Shown here in pieces: positions 17,153-25,221 of a stretch of DNA of 64,000 nucleotides. The position numbers and the translations under genes are program-made. This DNA is from an uncultured Marinobacterium sp. (GTDB lineage: Bacteria > Pseudomonadota > Gammaproteobacteria > Pseudomonadales > Balneatricaceae), in NCBI GenBank assembly GCA_947501565.1, contig CANMWJ010000003.1, forward strand, positions 186,001 to 250,000, in the 5' to 3' direction. Within the stretch, counting starts at the first letter, position 1. Every line of letters starts with the position of its first letter. The notes beneath the pieces were generated by a model. It had not been told where the DNA came from. It saw only the letters and a program-made list of their open reading frames with translations, and made no database searches.

Positions 17153-17196
17153 CCATATATAAAATGTATGGATCTCGATACTTAATATGTATTTTT
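17153..17196 (+). promoter_or_regulatory. 44-bp control module between lysR and the glc-remnant/TRAP unit (copy B)
   Basis: CCATATAT-N4-TGTATGG-N14-TATGTATTTTT, the same words and spacings as at 14804-14847. It sits in the divergent region, in the same orientation with respect to the rightward genes as copy A has to the dioxygenase. Confidence 0.6.
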
Positions 17197-17259
17197 CTTA
17201 TTGCCAGATCACTTTTACAGTGAATCCTGTCGTTATGCCAGCTCAACGGGAGCATTTCA

Positions 17260-17444
17260 TGTCAATCAGCCACGCACACAATCGCCGCAATGAACTGCTT
17301 GCCAGCCTGCTTCGGTTTGACGACCCACATGACCAATATGTCCAGCCACTGTCGCGTGGACTGCATAACCTGAGTCAGCGTATCAAACAGAGCTTTGACC
17401 CAGCCCGGATCTTAAATCCTGGCCGTTTGTATACAGACCTTTAA
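17260..17444 (+). pseudogene. glcE: Remnant of glycolate oxidase (GlcE C-terminus, possibly fused to a GlcD start)
   Basis: The last 40 codons (HDQYVQPLSRGLHNLSQRIK followed by QSFDPARILNPGRLYTDL) match the GlcE C-terminal block in which a phi-SFDP-x-x-I-x-NPGR-x-Y ending is typical. Normal GlcE is about 350 residues; only this end remains. The frame begins at an ATG (17260) with GGGAG seven bases ahead and a short unrelated start (MSISHAHNRRNELLASLLRF). That start could be the N-terminus of the preceding glcD, giving an in-frame deletion fusion; this part is inference. It is followed after 24 bases by a glcF remnant in the standard glcE-glcF order. Confidence 0.75.
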
Positions 17445-17468
17445 AACAGGAAAGACAGGAGGTGCTGT

Positions 17469-17645
17469 ATGCAGACACAGATTATCGATGCCATTAAAGC
17501 CCAATCCGAGGGTCAGGAAGCCTGACGCAATTCTGCGCAAATGCGTCCATTGCGGCTTCTGCCTGGCAACTTGTCCAGCAACACCGATAAACCGGTCGAA
17601 CACTGGATCCAGATCATCGACCGCGTACTGCTAAAACCGGATTAA
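17469..17645 (+). pseudogene. glcF: Remnant of glycolate oxidase iron-sulfur subunit GlcF
   Basis: An intact ribosome binding site (AGGAGG, six bases) precedes ATG and the GlcF start MQTQIIDAIKAQSEGQEA, which then meets TGA. Removing one T at 17523 restores DAILRKCVHCGFCLATCPA, the first 4Fe-4S cluster motif of GlcF. About 350 residues are then missing. The sequence resumes in another frame with DKPVEHWIQIIDRVLLKPD and stops, matching the GlcF C-terminus (a PVxHWIELL-like ending). The gene therefore carries a single-base insertion and a large internal deletion, and cannot make a functional subunit. Confidence 0.8.
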
Positions 17646-17695
17646 CCCGAGCCTCATATATAAGAAGGCCTAACAATAAAAAGAAGGAAGGCACA

Positions 17696-18721
17696 ATGAA
17701 AATCAAAAACCTGCTCAAAACCAGCGCCGCATTTTCACTCGGCATTGCGCTCTCATCCAGCGCTATGGCTGACACCGTAATGCGTGTGGCCAGCTGGCTC
17801 CCACCAACCCACCCGCAGAATGCCATCGTGCTTAATACCTGGGGTAAGTGGATCGATGAAGCCACCGAAGGCCGCGTGAAGTTGTCGATCGAATACGGTA
17901 TGGGTCACCCAAAAACCCTGTTTGATCTGGTGGAAGACGGCGCGGTAGACGCCAGTTGGAGCGTGCACGGCTACGTGCCGGGTCGCTTCAAACTGACAGA
18001 AAGTGTGGAGCTGCCAAACCTGGGCGCTAACGCTGAAGCTGCATCTGTCGCACTCTGGCGCGTAAGCCAGAAATACTATAACGCCGCCAACGAACATGAA
18101 GGTTTGAGAGTTGCCGCTCTGTTTACCCACGGCCCGGGTCAGATCCATCTGGCTGAACCGATCAGCTCCCTGAAAGAGATGGAAGGCCGCAAAATCCGCC
18201 TGGGTGGCGGTATCCAAGGCAAACTGGGTGAACGCATGCACGTAACCCCGGTAGGCGCGCCAGCACCTAAAGTCTATGAGATGATGCAGCAGCGTGTGGT
18301 AGATGGCGTCTTTATCCCGGCGGGCGAACAGAAAACCCTGCGCCTCAACGAAGTAACCAAACAGCTGGTGATGCTGCCCGGCGGCATGTACACCATGAGC
18401 TTCTCAATCTTTATGAACCCGGATTTTGTCGATGGCCTGAGCGAGAAAGACCGTAAGGCGATCATGTCCGTATCGGGTGAAAAACTTTCCGCGCTGGCGG
18501 GTCGTGCCTGGGATGAAGGTGATAAAAAAGGTCTGGAGGTCGCCAAACAGGCCGGTGTTTCCATCCTGAAAGTACAGCCGGGTGATCAGATCGACCAGGA
18601 GTTCCAGAGCATGATCAAAGGCATGGACGAAGATTACCTGGCACGTGTAGCCGATCGTAAGGTAGATGCCGCTGCCGCGCTGAAAGAGCTGCGCGAGATT
18701 GCACGTAGCTATAACAAGTAA
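17696..18721 (+). CDS. TRAP transporter solute-binding protein (DctP family), orphan
   Basis: A 341-residue periplasmic protein. It has a signal peptide (MKIKNLLKTSAAFSLGIALS, then SSAMA before DTVMRVAS), and DctP-family features such as EGRVKLSIEYGMGHPKTLF and the ligand-arginine region RKIRLGGGIQGKL with the following VYEMMQQRVVDGVF. AAGGAAGG lies six bases before the ATG. The membrane subunits DctQ and DctM are absent from both sides, which is unusual. It may serve a TRAP permease elsewhere, or the permease was lost when the glc genes decayed. It lies 50 bases after the glcF remnant and under the same LysR-linked promoter. Ligand unknown, probably a carboxylate. Confidence 0.88.
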   Translation: MKIKNLLKTSAAFSLGIALSSSAMADTVMRVASWLPPTHPQNAIVLNTWGKWIDEATEGRVKLSIEYGMGHPKTLFDLVEDGAVDASWSVHGYVPGRFKLTESVELPNLGANAEAASVALWRVSQKYYNAANEHEGLRVAALFTHGPGQIHLAEPISSLKEMEGRKIRLGGGIQGKLGERMHVTPVGAPAPKVYEMMQQRVVDGVFIPAGEQKTLRLNEVTKQLVMLPGGMYTMSFSIFMNPDFVDGLSEKDRKAIMSVSGEKLSALAGRAWDEGDKKGLEVAKQAGVSILKVQPGDQIDQEFQSMIKGMDEDYLARVADRKVDAAAALKELREIARSYNK

Positions 18722-18751
18722 ATAACAAGTAAGCCGACTTGGCTAACTGAT

Positions 18752-18825
18752 GTTGGGAGTCGCTTCGCTCGTCGCCAACCTACACCGCGCTCGTAGGTTG
18801 GGACGAGCGCCAGCGACTCCCAACA
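18752..18825. repeat. REP-like palindromic pair, family 1
   Basis: GTTGGGAGTCGCTTCGCTCG-TCGCCAACCTAC, a short spacer, then GTAGGTTGGGACGAGCGCCA-GCGACTCCCAAC. The two units are in inverted orientation, forming a long potential cruciform. Confidence 0.9.
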
Positions 18826-18856
18826 AGATATAAATAAATCTGTCCCGTTATTTTAA

Positions 18857-18929
18857 GTTGGGCATTGCGTTGCAATGGCCAACCTACCAATCCCGCAGGT
18901 TGGCGACGAGCGCCAGCGACTCCCAACAA
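18857..18929. repeat. REP-like palindromic pair, family 1
   Basis: GTTGGGCATTGCGTTGCAAT-GGCCAACCTAC, a spacer, then GCAGGTTGGCGACGAGCGCC-AGCGACTCCCAAC. It repeats the layout of the pair 30 bases to its left. Confidence 0.9.
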
Positions 18930-18932
18930 CGA

Positions 18933-18980
18933 TAAAAGGGGACTGATCTATTTTCTAAAAACAGATCTGTCCCCTTTATT
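18933..18980. repeat. Inverted GGGGACNGATCT element
   Basis: AAAGGGGAC-T-GATCT pairs with AGATC-T-GTCCCCTTT around a 13-base AT loop. A half copy with AAATAAATCTGTCCC lies at 18832-18854. The GGGGACAGATYTATTTT wording is a dispersed repeat known from other gammaproteobacteria (from memory, not searched). Confidence 0.7.
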
Positions 18981-19002
18981 ACATTCCTTTCGGGCATAAA
19001 AA

Positions 19003-19022
19003 AGCCCGCCAAGTGGCGGGCT
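19003..19022 (-). terminator. Terminator of the small gene at 19105
   Basis: AGCCCGCC and GGCGGGCT stem with A-rich sequence on both sides, so the minus-strand reading ends in TTTTTT. It lies 80 bases after the gene. Confidence 0.8.
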
Positions 19023-19104
19023 AAAAAACAACAAGCAAAGCTCGGAGTCCAAACACGGTTAGGGAAGCTTGGGAAAGCCCCCAGATAACCAAACAAAAAT
19101 TCGA

Positions 19105-19296
19105 TTAGTGACCGAAAAGAGCACCCTGGTGAGGAATACGCTCAAACTTAAACATACCCTTTACCCACTGCAGCATCGCTTTAGTCACGCGAGCAATTTC
19201 CTCGTTACGCAGCTCAATCGCTTTCGCTTCGTAGTAAGCAGTGTCAACCTGACCGGTAGTGGTAAGACGAAGGGTTATGTCGTATTCCTGTGGCAT
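19105..19296 (-). CDS. Small conserved-looking protein of unknown function (63 aa)
   Basis: A 63-residue soluble protein. The centre is an amphipathic helix with alternating charged residues (YYEAKAIELRNEEIARVTKA), then MLQWVKGMFKFER. It has no signal or membrane segment. The family is not recognised. It is flanked by its own terminator at 19003-19022 and by an AT-rich upstream region, which supports a real transcript. A second tiny gene in the same orientation lies about 90 bases upstream. Confidence 0.6.
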   Translation of the reverse strand: MPQEYDITLRLTTTGQVDTAYYEAKAIELRNEEIARVTKAMLQWVKGMFKFERIPHQGALFGH

Positions 19297-19386
19297 CTCT
19301 TTTCTGATTCCTGAATTAGGTGATAGTAAAAAATTTCAATTTTTAGCATTTCGCATGAAACGGATAAGAAAGCCGCTTCATGTTTG

Positions 19387-19515
19387 CTAAAAACGCCTGA
19401 AGACACCGTAGCTATTGGCTTCAAGCGCGATCAATTCGATATAGGGCGTATGATACGGAGCGAACTGCTCCTCGTAAAACGACAGATTTTCAGCAAATAG
19501 ATTAGTTTTTTTCAC
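19387..19515 (-). CDS. Possible very small protein (42 aa)
   Basis: A short minus-strand frame starting at GTG: MKKTNLFAEN, then LSFYEEQFAPYHTPY, then IELIALEANSYGVFRRF. Codon usage looks coding and the sequence is rich in aromatic and acidic residues. The start is uncertain: AAAAAGG touches the GTG. A strong AAGGAGG farther upstream instead faces an ATG opening a seven-codon peptide whose TGA overlaps this GTG, so coupled translation is possible. It is not recognised as a known family and could also be a gene remnant. Confidence 0.4.
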   Translation of the reverse strand: MKKTNLFAENLSFYEEQFAPYHTPYIELIALEANSYGVFRRF

Positions 19516-19684
19516 CTTTTTAAGATAACTGTCATATCCTCCTTCCTCCCCTTACTTGAGACACATCAGGATTCCGCCGCCAAAAACGTGGAACTGAACG
19601 CGAGATTTATGTTCTGATGTGCCGTCCGCTGCTTACCGCCAAACTGATCTATCTTTACGGACAGAGTTTTAAGGAGCCTGTTGC

Positions 19685-20191
19685 ATGATGAACACCCTCA
19701 ACGCTATCGGAAAAAGCGTCTGGTATTGGCTGGCTATTTTGGGTCTTGGCGCGTTTATGGAAGCCGCCGCCCTCTACTTCCAGTACGGATTGGGATACGG
19801 GCCCTGCGTACTCTGTATCCATATCCGCATCTATGTGATGGCGATTATGCTGGTTGCGCTGTTTGGCCTATTCACCCGCGCTAACCGCACCCTTCGTCTG
19901 ACGGCACATGGTCTCACCTTCCTTTTGGCGATCGGCTTTACCGAACGTTCCTGGCTAACGCTGGGTGTTGAGCGCGGTTTTATCGATGGTGCCTGCGATA
20001 TGAACTCCGGTCTGCCAACCTGGTTTGCGTTGGATAAGTGGTTCCCCACCGTATTCGAGCCCTGGGAACCCTGCGGTTACACCCCCGAGGTTTTATTCGG
20101 TATCACCATGGCTGAGAGCCTGATCGCTTTGAGCGTGGTGGCACTGGCTGCCAGTCTGGCGATGCTTATCGCGACGCTCAAAAGCCGCTGA
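19685..20191 (+). CDS. dsbB: Disulfide bond formation protein DsbB
   Basis: A 168-residue inner-membrane quinone reductase that reoxidises DsbA. It has four membrane helices. The first periplasmic redox pair CVLC is in YGPCVLCIHIRIYVMAIM (about residues 40-43). The second loop carries the other cysteine pair in FIDGACDMNSGLP and EPWEPCGYTPEV. GGAG precedes the ATG by about eight bases; the alternative ATG one codon on is equally possible. It is followed directly by a strong terminator, so it is monocistronic. Confidence 0.92.
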   Translation: MMNTLNAIGKSVWYWLAILGLGAFMEAAALYFQYGLGYGPCVLCIHIRIYVMAIMLVALFGLFTRANRTLRLTAHGLTFLLAIGFTERSWLTLGVERGFIDGACDMNSGLPTWFALDKWFPTVFEPWEPCGYTPEVLFGITMAESLIALSVVALAASLAMLIATLKSR

Positions 20192-20205
20192 ATTACAGTT
20201 TTAGA

Positions 20206-20231
20206 AAAACCGGAGCCACTGCTCCGGTTTT
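20206..20231 (+). terminator. Terminator of dsbB
   Basis: AAAACCGGAGC, loop CACT, GCTCCGGTTTT, followed by further Ts. Confidence 0.9.
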
Positions 20232-20408
20232 TTATGCCTGCTTTTATCTCTACCGCAGTCCATTCCTCGCGTTCCACGCACAAGCATTCCCTCCACACTC
20301 TTGAAGATTTCCCCGCAGCACAGCTGTAAATCTCTGTTTTAGCACTAGCTTTGCAACATTAATCCGATATCCCCAACAAATTGTTGCATTTCTTTACACA
20401 GTAATCGG

Positions 20409-20467
20409 TTGTTTAGTTGACGGATCGTCGTAAAATAATCCCACTTATTTTTAGAACGACCGGTCTA
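20409..20467 (+). promoter_or_regulatory. Promoter and TetR operator of the efflux operon
   Basis: A -35-like TTGTTT (20409-20414) and a -10-like TAAAAT (20431-20436) are 16 bases apart. Just downstream is a 16-base imperfect palindrome (20452-20467), TAGAACGA-CCGGTCTA, centred on GACCGGTC. Its position over the start of transcription is right for autorepression by the TetR protein encoded eight bases further on. Confidence 0.6.
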
Positions 20468-20474
20468 GTTAAAA

Positions 20475-21083
20475 ATGACACGTGGAAGACGCCCCGCTCA
20501 CAGCCGGGAAAAGATTCTTGAAAAAGGTGCCGAACTGTTCACCCGCAACGGTTATCACGCCACCGGCCTGAAGGAGATTCTGGATACCTGTGAGGTATCC
20601 AAAGGCTCCTTCTATAACTTTTTTGAGAACAAAGAACATTTCGCCGTCGAGATTCTGCAGCACTACAAATCGATCGAATTTGAGCGCTGGGATGAACAGA
20701 TGGATGCCCTGGAAGGCAGCCACTTCAGCAAGATCACCCGAATGCTCAGCTCAGCAGTAGAAGAGTACGAGCAGGACGCCGAGTGCGTCGGTTGCCTGCT
20801 GGCCAACCTCAGCGGTGAAGTCAGCCAGGCCACCCCGTTGTTTAACGAAGCGATCAGCCACTCCGTCAATGAAGTACTGGACTCCATTGAGGAAGACATG
20901 CGCATCTGCCAGGCAGAAGGCACCGTCCGCACGGATATCGAGCCTCGCAAACTGGCGGAGGTCAGCTGGGACCACTGGCAAGGCGCGCTGCTGCGCGTAA
21001 AGGCCGAGCGCTCCTCTGCGCCGTTGCGCAACCACCTCACGACCCTGTTAGCCCTGATTAAAACCCCCGATCCAAAAGGTTAA
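20475..21083 (+). CDS. TetR family transcriptional repressor
   Basis: A 202-residue repressor with an N-terminal helix-turn-helix (ILEKGAELFTRNGYHATGLK, then EILDTCEVSKGSFYNFFENK) and a helical ligand-binding domain that includes the cysteine-containing AECVGCLLANLSGE. The HTH resembles the NemR/AcrR group. It is the first gene of a four-gene RND efflux operon: the MFP gene starts four bases after its stop. An operator-like palindrome lies just before the gene, consistent with autoregulation. The cysteines might sense electrophiles as in NemR; this is inference. Confidence 0.9.
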   Translation: MTRGRRPAHSREKILEKGAELFTRNGYHATGLKEILDTCEVSKGSFYNFFENKEHFAVEILQHYKSIEFERWDEQMDALEGSHFSKITRMLSSAVEEYEQDAECVGCLLANLSGEVSQATPLFNEAISHSVNEVLDSIEEDMRICQAEGTVRTDIEPRKLAEVSWDHWQGALLRVKAERSSAPLRNHLTTLLALIKTPDPKG

Positions 21084-21087
21084 GGAC

Positions 21088-22149
21088 ATGAAAACCACCA
21101 CCCGTCTTTTCGCAGGCCTGCTGCTTACTTCCAGCCTCGCCCTGCAACCCGCGTTGGCGGAAGGGAAAGCCCCACAAGGGTTACCCGCCGAAGTGATCAC
21201 CGTACAGACTCAGTCACTGGATCACTCCATTCGCGCCGTGGGCAACCTGCGCGCCAACGAAACCATTCAGCTCAGCCCGGAACAGAGCGGCCGTATCGAA
21301 AAGGTCCTGTTTGAAGAGGGCCAGCAGGTGAAACAGGGTAAAGCACTGTTCGTTCTGGACAGCGCGATCTACCGCGCCGAGCTGCGTCAGGCACAGGCAC
21401 GTGTAAAGCTGAGCCAGATCGCGTACAAGCGTGCCGAAAGCCTGCTGAAAAAACGTGTGGGTTCCGCCCAGGATCGGGACAGCACCCTAGCGCAGTTGCG
21501 TGTCGATGAAGCGCAGCAGGCGCTGGCGCAGACCCGCCTCGACAAGATGACCGTACGCGCCCCGTTTTCCGGTGCCGTAGGCCTGCGTAAGGTGAGCCCG
21601 GGTGACTACGTCAACGTTGGTCAGGAGCTGGTTGAACTGACCGACCTGAGCACTATGAAGGCCGACTTTCGCATCCCAGAGATCTACCTGGCAGCCGTTA
21701 AACCGGGCAGCCCGATCAACATTCAGGTGGATGCCTTTCCCGGCAAAATCTTCAACGGCGAAGTCTACGCCGTCGCACCCAGCGCAAACACCCGCTCCCA
21801 CAATATTGAAGTGCGTGCCCGTATCCCGAACGCAGATGGACTGCTACGTCCCGGACTCTTTGCGAAAGTGGATATTGTGATGACGCAGGAAGACGCCGCG
21901 ATCATGATCCCGGAACAGGCGATTATTCCGCAGAATGGCGGCTTCTTTGTGATGCGCATGGGTGAAGGCCATATCGTTGAGATGGTGCCGGTGAAGATGG
22001 GCCAGCGTCGTCCGGGTACCGTGCAGATCACCGGTGGTCTGAACAAGGGTGATGTAGTGATCACTGCCGGTCAGCTGAAGCTGTTCCCGGGCATGCCGAT
22101 CACCCCAATCTTTGTTGATGGCAGCGTGACTGCGAAACAGGGAGACTGA
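21088..22149 (+). CDS. RND efflux periplasmic adaptor (membrane fusion protein)
   Basis: A 353-residue HlyD/AcrA-type adaptor. The signal peptide ends near ALA at residue 24. A lipoyl/barrel-sandwich half is seen in SPEQSGRIEKVLFEEGQQVK, a coiled-coil hairpin spans about residues 90-150, and the second lipoyl half reads TVRAPFSGAVGLRKVSPGDY. Beta-barrel and membrane-proximal domains follow. There is no lipobox cysteine, so it is anchored differently from AcrA. It links the inner-membrane pump to the TolC-like channel, both encoded immediately downstream. Confidence 0.93.
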   Translation: MKTTTRLFAGLLLTSSLALQPALAEGKAPQGLPAEVITVQTQSLDHSIRAVGNLRANETIQLSPEQSGRIEKVLFEEGQQVKQGKALFVLDSAIYRAELRQAQARVKLSQIAYKRAESLLKKRVGSAQDRDSTLAQLRVDEAQQALAQTRLDKMTVRAPFSGAVGLRKVSPGDYVNVGQELVELTDLSTMKADFRIPEIYLAAVKPGSPINIQVDAFPGKIFNGEVYAVAPSANTRSHNIEVRARIPNADGLLRPGLFAKVDIVMTQEDAAIMIPEQAIIPQNGGFFVMRMGEGHIVEMVPVKMGQRRPGTVQITGGLNKGDVVITAGQLKLFPGMPITPIFVDGSVTAKQGD

Positions 22150-22150
22150 G

Positions 22151-25100
22151 ATGGTCCTGTCTGAAATCAGTATCAAACGCCCGGTACTGGCAACCGTAAT
22201 GAGCTTGCTGGTACTGCTGGTGGGTCTGGTCACCTATGACCGGCTGACCGTGCGCGAGTACCCGAAGATCGACCTGCCGGTGGTCACCGTGGAAACCACC
22301 TACCCCGGCGCAAGCGCGTCGATCATCGAAACCCAGATCACCCAGATCATTGAGGATTCTCTCTCCGGTATTGAAGGGATCGACTTTATGAGTTCGATCA
22401 GCCGTACCGAGAGCTCCCAGATCTCGGTGACCTTCAAGATCGACCGTGACCCGGACAATGCGGCTGCCGACGTGCGTGACCGCGTCAGCCGTGTAACCGG
22501 TCAGCTGCCGGACGATATCGATCCGCCCGTGGTGACCAAAACCGAAGCGGACGCTCAGCCGATCATCTGGCTGGCATTCTCCTCCGACCGTCACGGTGCG
22601 ATGGAGATGACCGAAGTTGCCGATCAGCGCGTACGTGACCAGCTGCAGACCGTCAGCGGCGTTGCCAACGTGATGATCTTCGGTGAGCGTAAATACTCCA
22701 TGCGTATCTGGCTCGATCCATCCCGCATGGCGGCTTACGGCGTGATGCCGCAGGATGTGGAAGCGGCGCTGAGCGCGCAGAACATCGAAGTCCCTGCCGG
22801 TCGTATCGAGAGCCGTGCGCGTGAGTTCACCCTGCTGACCAAAACCGACCTCAACGACGTGTCGGAGTTTGAGAACATCATCATCCGCAACGATGATGGC
22901 TACCCTCTGCGTATTAAGGACGTAGCCCGCGTTGAGATCGCACCGGAAAGTGACCGCGCCATCTCCCGTTATAAGGGCGAAAGCGCTGTCGCGTTGGGTG
23001 TGGTGAAACAGTCCACCGCCAACCCGCTGGACGTGTCCAACGGTATTCGCGAGAAGATCGAAAAGATCCGCCCGACCCTGCCGGAAGGCATGGTGGTTGA
23101 AGTGGCCTACGACTCCTCTATCTTTATCGATGAGTCGATCAAATCCGTATACCAGACCCTGGCGCAGGCCGGTGTCCTGGTGGTACTGGTACTGTTCTTC
23201 TTCCTGCGCAACCTGCGCGCAACCCTGATTCCGGTGGTCACCATCCCGCTGTCGCTGATCGGCGCATTCGCGATGATGTACCTGATGGATTTCAGTATTA
23301 ACACCCTCACCCTACTGGCGCTGGTACTGGCGATCGGCCTGGTGGTGGACGACGCAATCGTGATGCTGGAGAACATCTACCGTCACGTAGAGAACGGTCT
23401 CGATCCTATTCAGGCCGCGTTTAAAGGTGCAAAGGAGATCGGCTTTGCCGTACTCGCCACCACCGCCGTACTGGTGGCGGTATTCGTACCCGTAGTCTTC
23501 AGTGAAGGCCGAACCGGCAAGCTGTTCACCGAATTCGCGCTGACCCTGGCCGGAGCCGTAGTGGTCTCCACCTTTATCGCCCTGAGCCTGTCACCGATGA
23601 TGTCTTCCCGTCTGCTTAAGCACGAGAAACGTCACGGCGCGGCGTTTAACCTGATCGAAGGGATGCTGAACGGACTTACCAAAGGCTACCGTGCCCTGCT
23701 GAACAAGATCCTGCGCTCCCGCCTGCTGGCGGTGGTAATCATGCTGGCGAGCTTCGGTGGTGCCGGTTACTACTACACCCAGCTGCCGCAGGAACTGGCA
23801 CCCTATGAAGACCGCGGTGACATCCTGGTATTTGCCATGGCGCCGGACGGCTCCTCCGTGAACTTTATCGACGGCTACTCCCGTCAGATCGAAGGGATCG
23901 TCAGCCAGGTACCGGAAGCAGATCGTTTCTTCTCCATCGTCGGTTTCCCGGCAGAGACCAACGCCATGACCTTTGTGGGTCTGGATCGCTGGGAGGATCG
24001 TGACCGCAAACAGCAGGATATCGCTCAGGAGCTGACACCACAGCTGTACGGCGGTATCACCGGCCTGATGAGTTTCGCCATGAACCTGCCGTCTCTGGGC
24101 CAGAGTTTTATCTCCCGTCCGATCGAGTTTGTGGTGAAGTACAACGGCAGCTATGACGACCTGAAAGGGATCGCCGATCAGATGATGGGCAAGATCATGG
24201 CGAACAAAGGCTTTATGCAGCCGGACAGCGACCTGAAGCTCAACAAACCTGAGCTGCAGCTGGACGTGAAACGCGACAAACTCTCCGAGATCGGTGTCGA
24301 CGTAGCCACCGTCGGCCGTACGCTGGAAAGCTACATGGCCGGTCGTGAGGTGACCCGCTTCAAGCGTAACGGCGAGCAGTACGAAGTGATCGTGAAGGTG
24401 GATAACAGCGAACGCCGCGATCCGAGCGATCTGACCGATCTGTACGTACGTACGCCACAGGGTGAGATGGTACAGCTCTCCAACCTGGTGAGCGTGACCG
24501 AAACTGTCGCACCGCGTGAGCTGAACCACTTCGATAAGGTAAAAGCGGTTAAATTCCAGACTCAGCTGGCACCGGGTTACTCCCAGGGTGAAGCGCTGAC
24601 CTATCTGGAAAACAGCCTGAAGGAGATCGCACCAGACGCAAGTTTTGACTTCACAGGCCCATCCCGTGAGTTCAAGAACTCCAGCAGCACCCTGATGGTG
24701 ACCTTCGTACTCGCTATCATCTTTGTGTTCCTGGTACTGGCGGCACAGTTCGAGAGTTTCAAGAACCCGCTGATCATCATGCTGTCTGTTCCACCGGCAA
24801 TTTTCGGTGCGCTCTTCGCGCTGAAATACAGCGGGGGTTCCTTTAGTGTGTATAGTCAGATAGGCTTGATTACACTTGTCGGATTGGTGACAAAACACGG
24901 CATTCTGATCGTCGAATTTGCCAACCAGCTGCAGGATCAGGGACGCGAACTGCGCGAAGCAATTATCGAAGCAGCCACCCTGCGTCTGCGCCCGATTCTG
25001 ATGACAACCGGCGCGACCGTTCTCGGTGCCGTACCGCTCGCCATGGCACTGGGTGCCGGCGCGGAATCCCGTCAACAGATCGGCTGGGTTATCGTGGGCG

Positions 25101-25201
25101 GCATGACCTTCGGCACCCTCCTGACCCTGTTTGTCATCCCAACCGTATACAGTTATCTGGGTAAACGTACTTTTAAAGAAGTACAGCCAGAAACGGTCTA
25201 A
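22151..25201 (+). CDS. RND multidrug efflux permease (HAE1 type)
   Basis: A 1016-residue inner-membrane proton antiporter with the normal length and layout for HAE1 pumps: 12 membrane helices and two large periplasmic loops (about residues 30-335 and 550-860). Helix 4 keeps the proton-relay acidic pair (LAIGLVVDDAIVMLENIYRH). The start MVLSEISIKRPVLATVMSLL is typical. It starts one base after the adaptor stop. The inner loop sequence does not reveal the substrate range. Confidence 0.94.
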   Translation: MVLSEISIKRPVLATVMSLLVLLVGLVTYDRLTVREYPKIDLPVVTVETTYPGASASIIETQITQIIEDSLSGIEGIDFMSSISRTESSQISVTFKIDRDPDNAAADVRDRVSRVTGQLPDDIDPPVVTKTEADAQPIIWLAFSSDRHGAMEMTEVADQRVRDQLQTVSGVANVMIFGERKYSMRIWLDPSRMAAYGVMPQDVEAALSAQNIEVPAGRIESRAREFTLLTKTDLNDVSEFENIIIRNDDGYPLRIKDVARVEIAPESDRAISRYKGESAVALGVVKQSTANPLDVSNGIREKIEKIRPTLPEGMVVEVAYDSSIFIDESIKSVYQTLAQAGVLVVLVLFFFLRNLRATLIPVVTIPLSLIGAFAMMYLMDFSINTLTLLALVLAIGLVVDDAIVMLENIYRHVENGLDPIQAAFKGAKEIGFAVLATTAVLVAVFVPVVFSEGRTGKLFTEFALTLAGAVVVSTFIALSLSPMMSSRLLKHEKRHGAAFNLIEGMLNGLTKGYRALLNKILRSRLLAVVIMLASFGGAGYYYTQLPQELAPYEDRGDILVFAMAPDGSSVNFIDGYSRQIEGIVSQVPEADRFFSIVGFPAETNAMTFVGLDRWEDRDRKQQDIAQELTPQLYGGITGLMSFAMNLPSLGQSFISRPIEFVVKYNGSYDDLKGIADQMMGKIMANKGFMQPDSDLKLNKPELQLDVKRDKLSEIGVDVATVGRTLESYMAGREVTRFKRNGEQYEVIVKVDNSERRDPSDLTDLYVRTPQGEMVQLSNLVSVTETVAPRELNHFDKVKAVKFQTQLAPGYSQGEALTYLENSLKEIAPDASFDFTGPSREFKNSSSTLMVTFVLAIIFVFLVLAAQFESFKNPLIIMLSVPPAIFGALFALKYSGGSFSVYSQIGLITLVGLVTKHGILIVEFANQLQDQGRELREAIIEAATLRLRPILMTTGATVLGAVPLAMALGAGAESRQQIGWVIVGGMTFGTLLTLFVIPTVYSYLGKRTFKEVQPETV

Positions 25202-25221
25202 CGTTGCAAAAGGAAGCACAC

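Larger units (their letters stand above)
18722..19104. other. Gene-free stretch packed with palindromic repeats and a terminator
   Basis: No gene is seen. In order: a REP pair (18752-18825), an AAATAAATCTGTCCC element, a second REP pair (18857-18929), an inverted GGGGAC/GTCCCC element (18933-18980), and the terminator of the small gene to the right. Confidence 0.6.
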
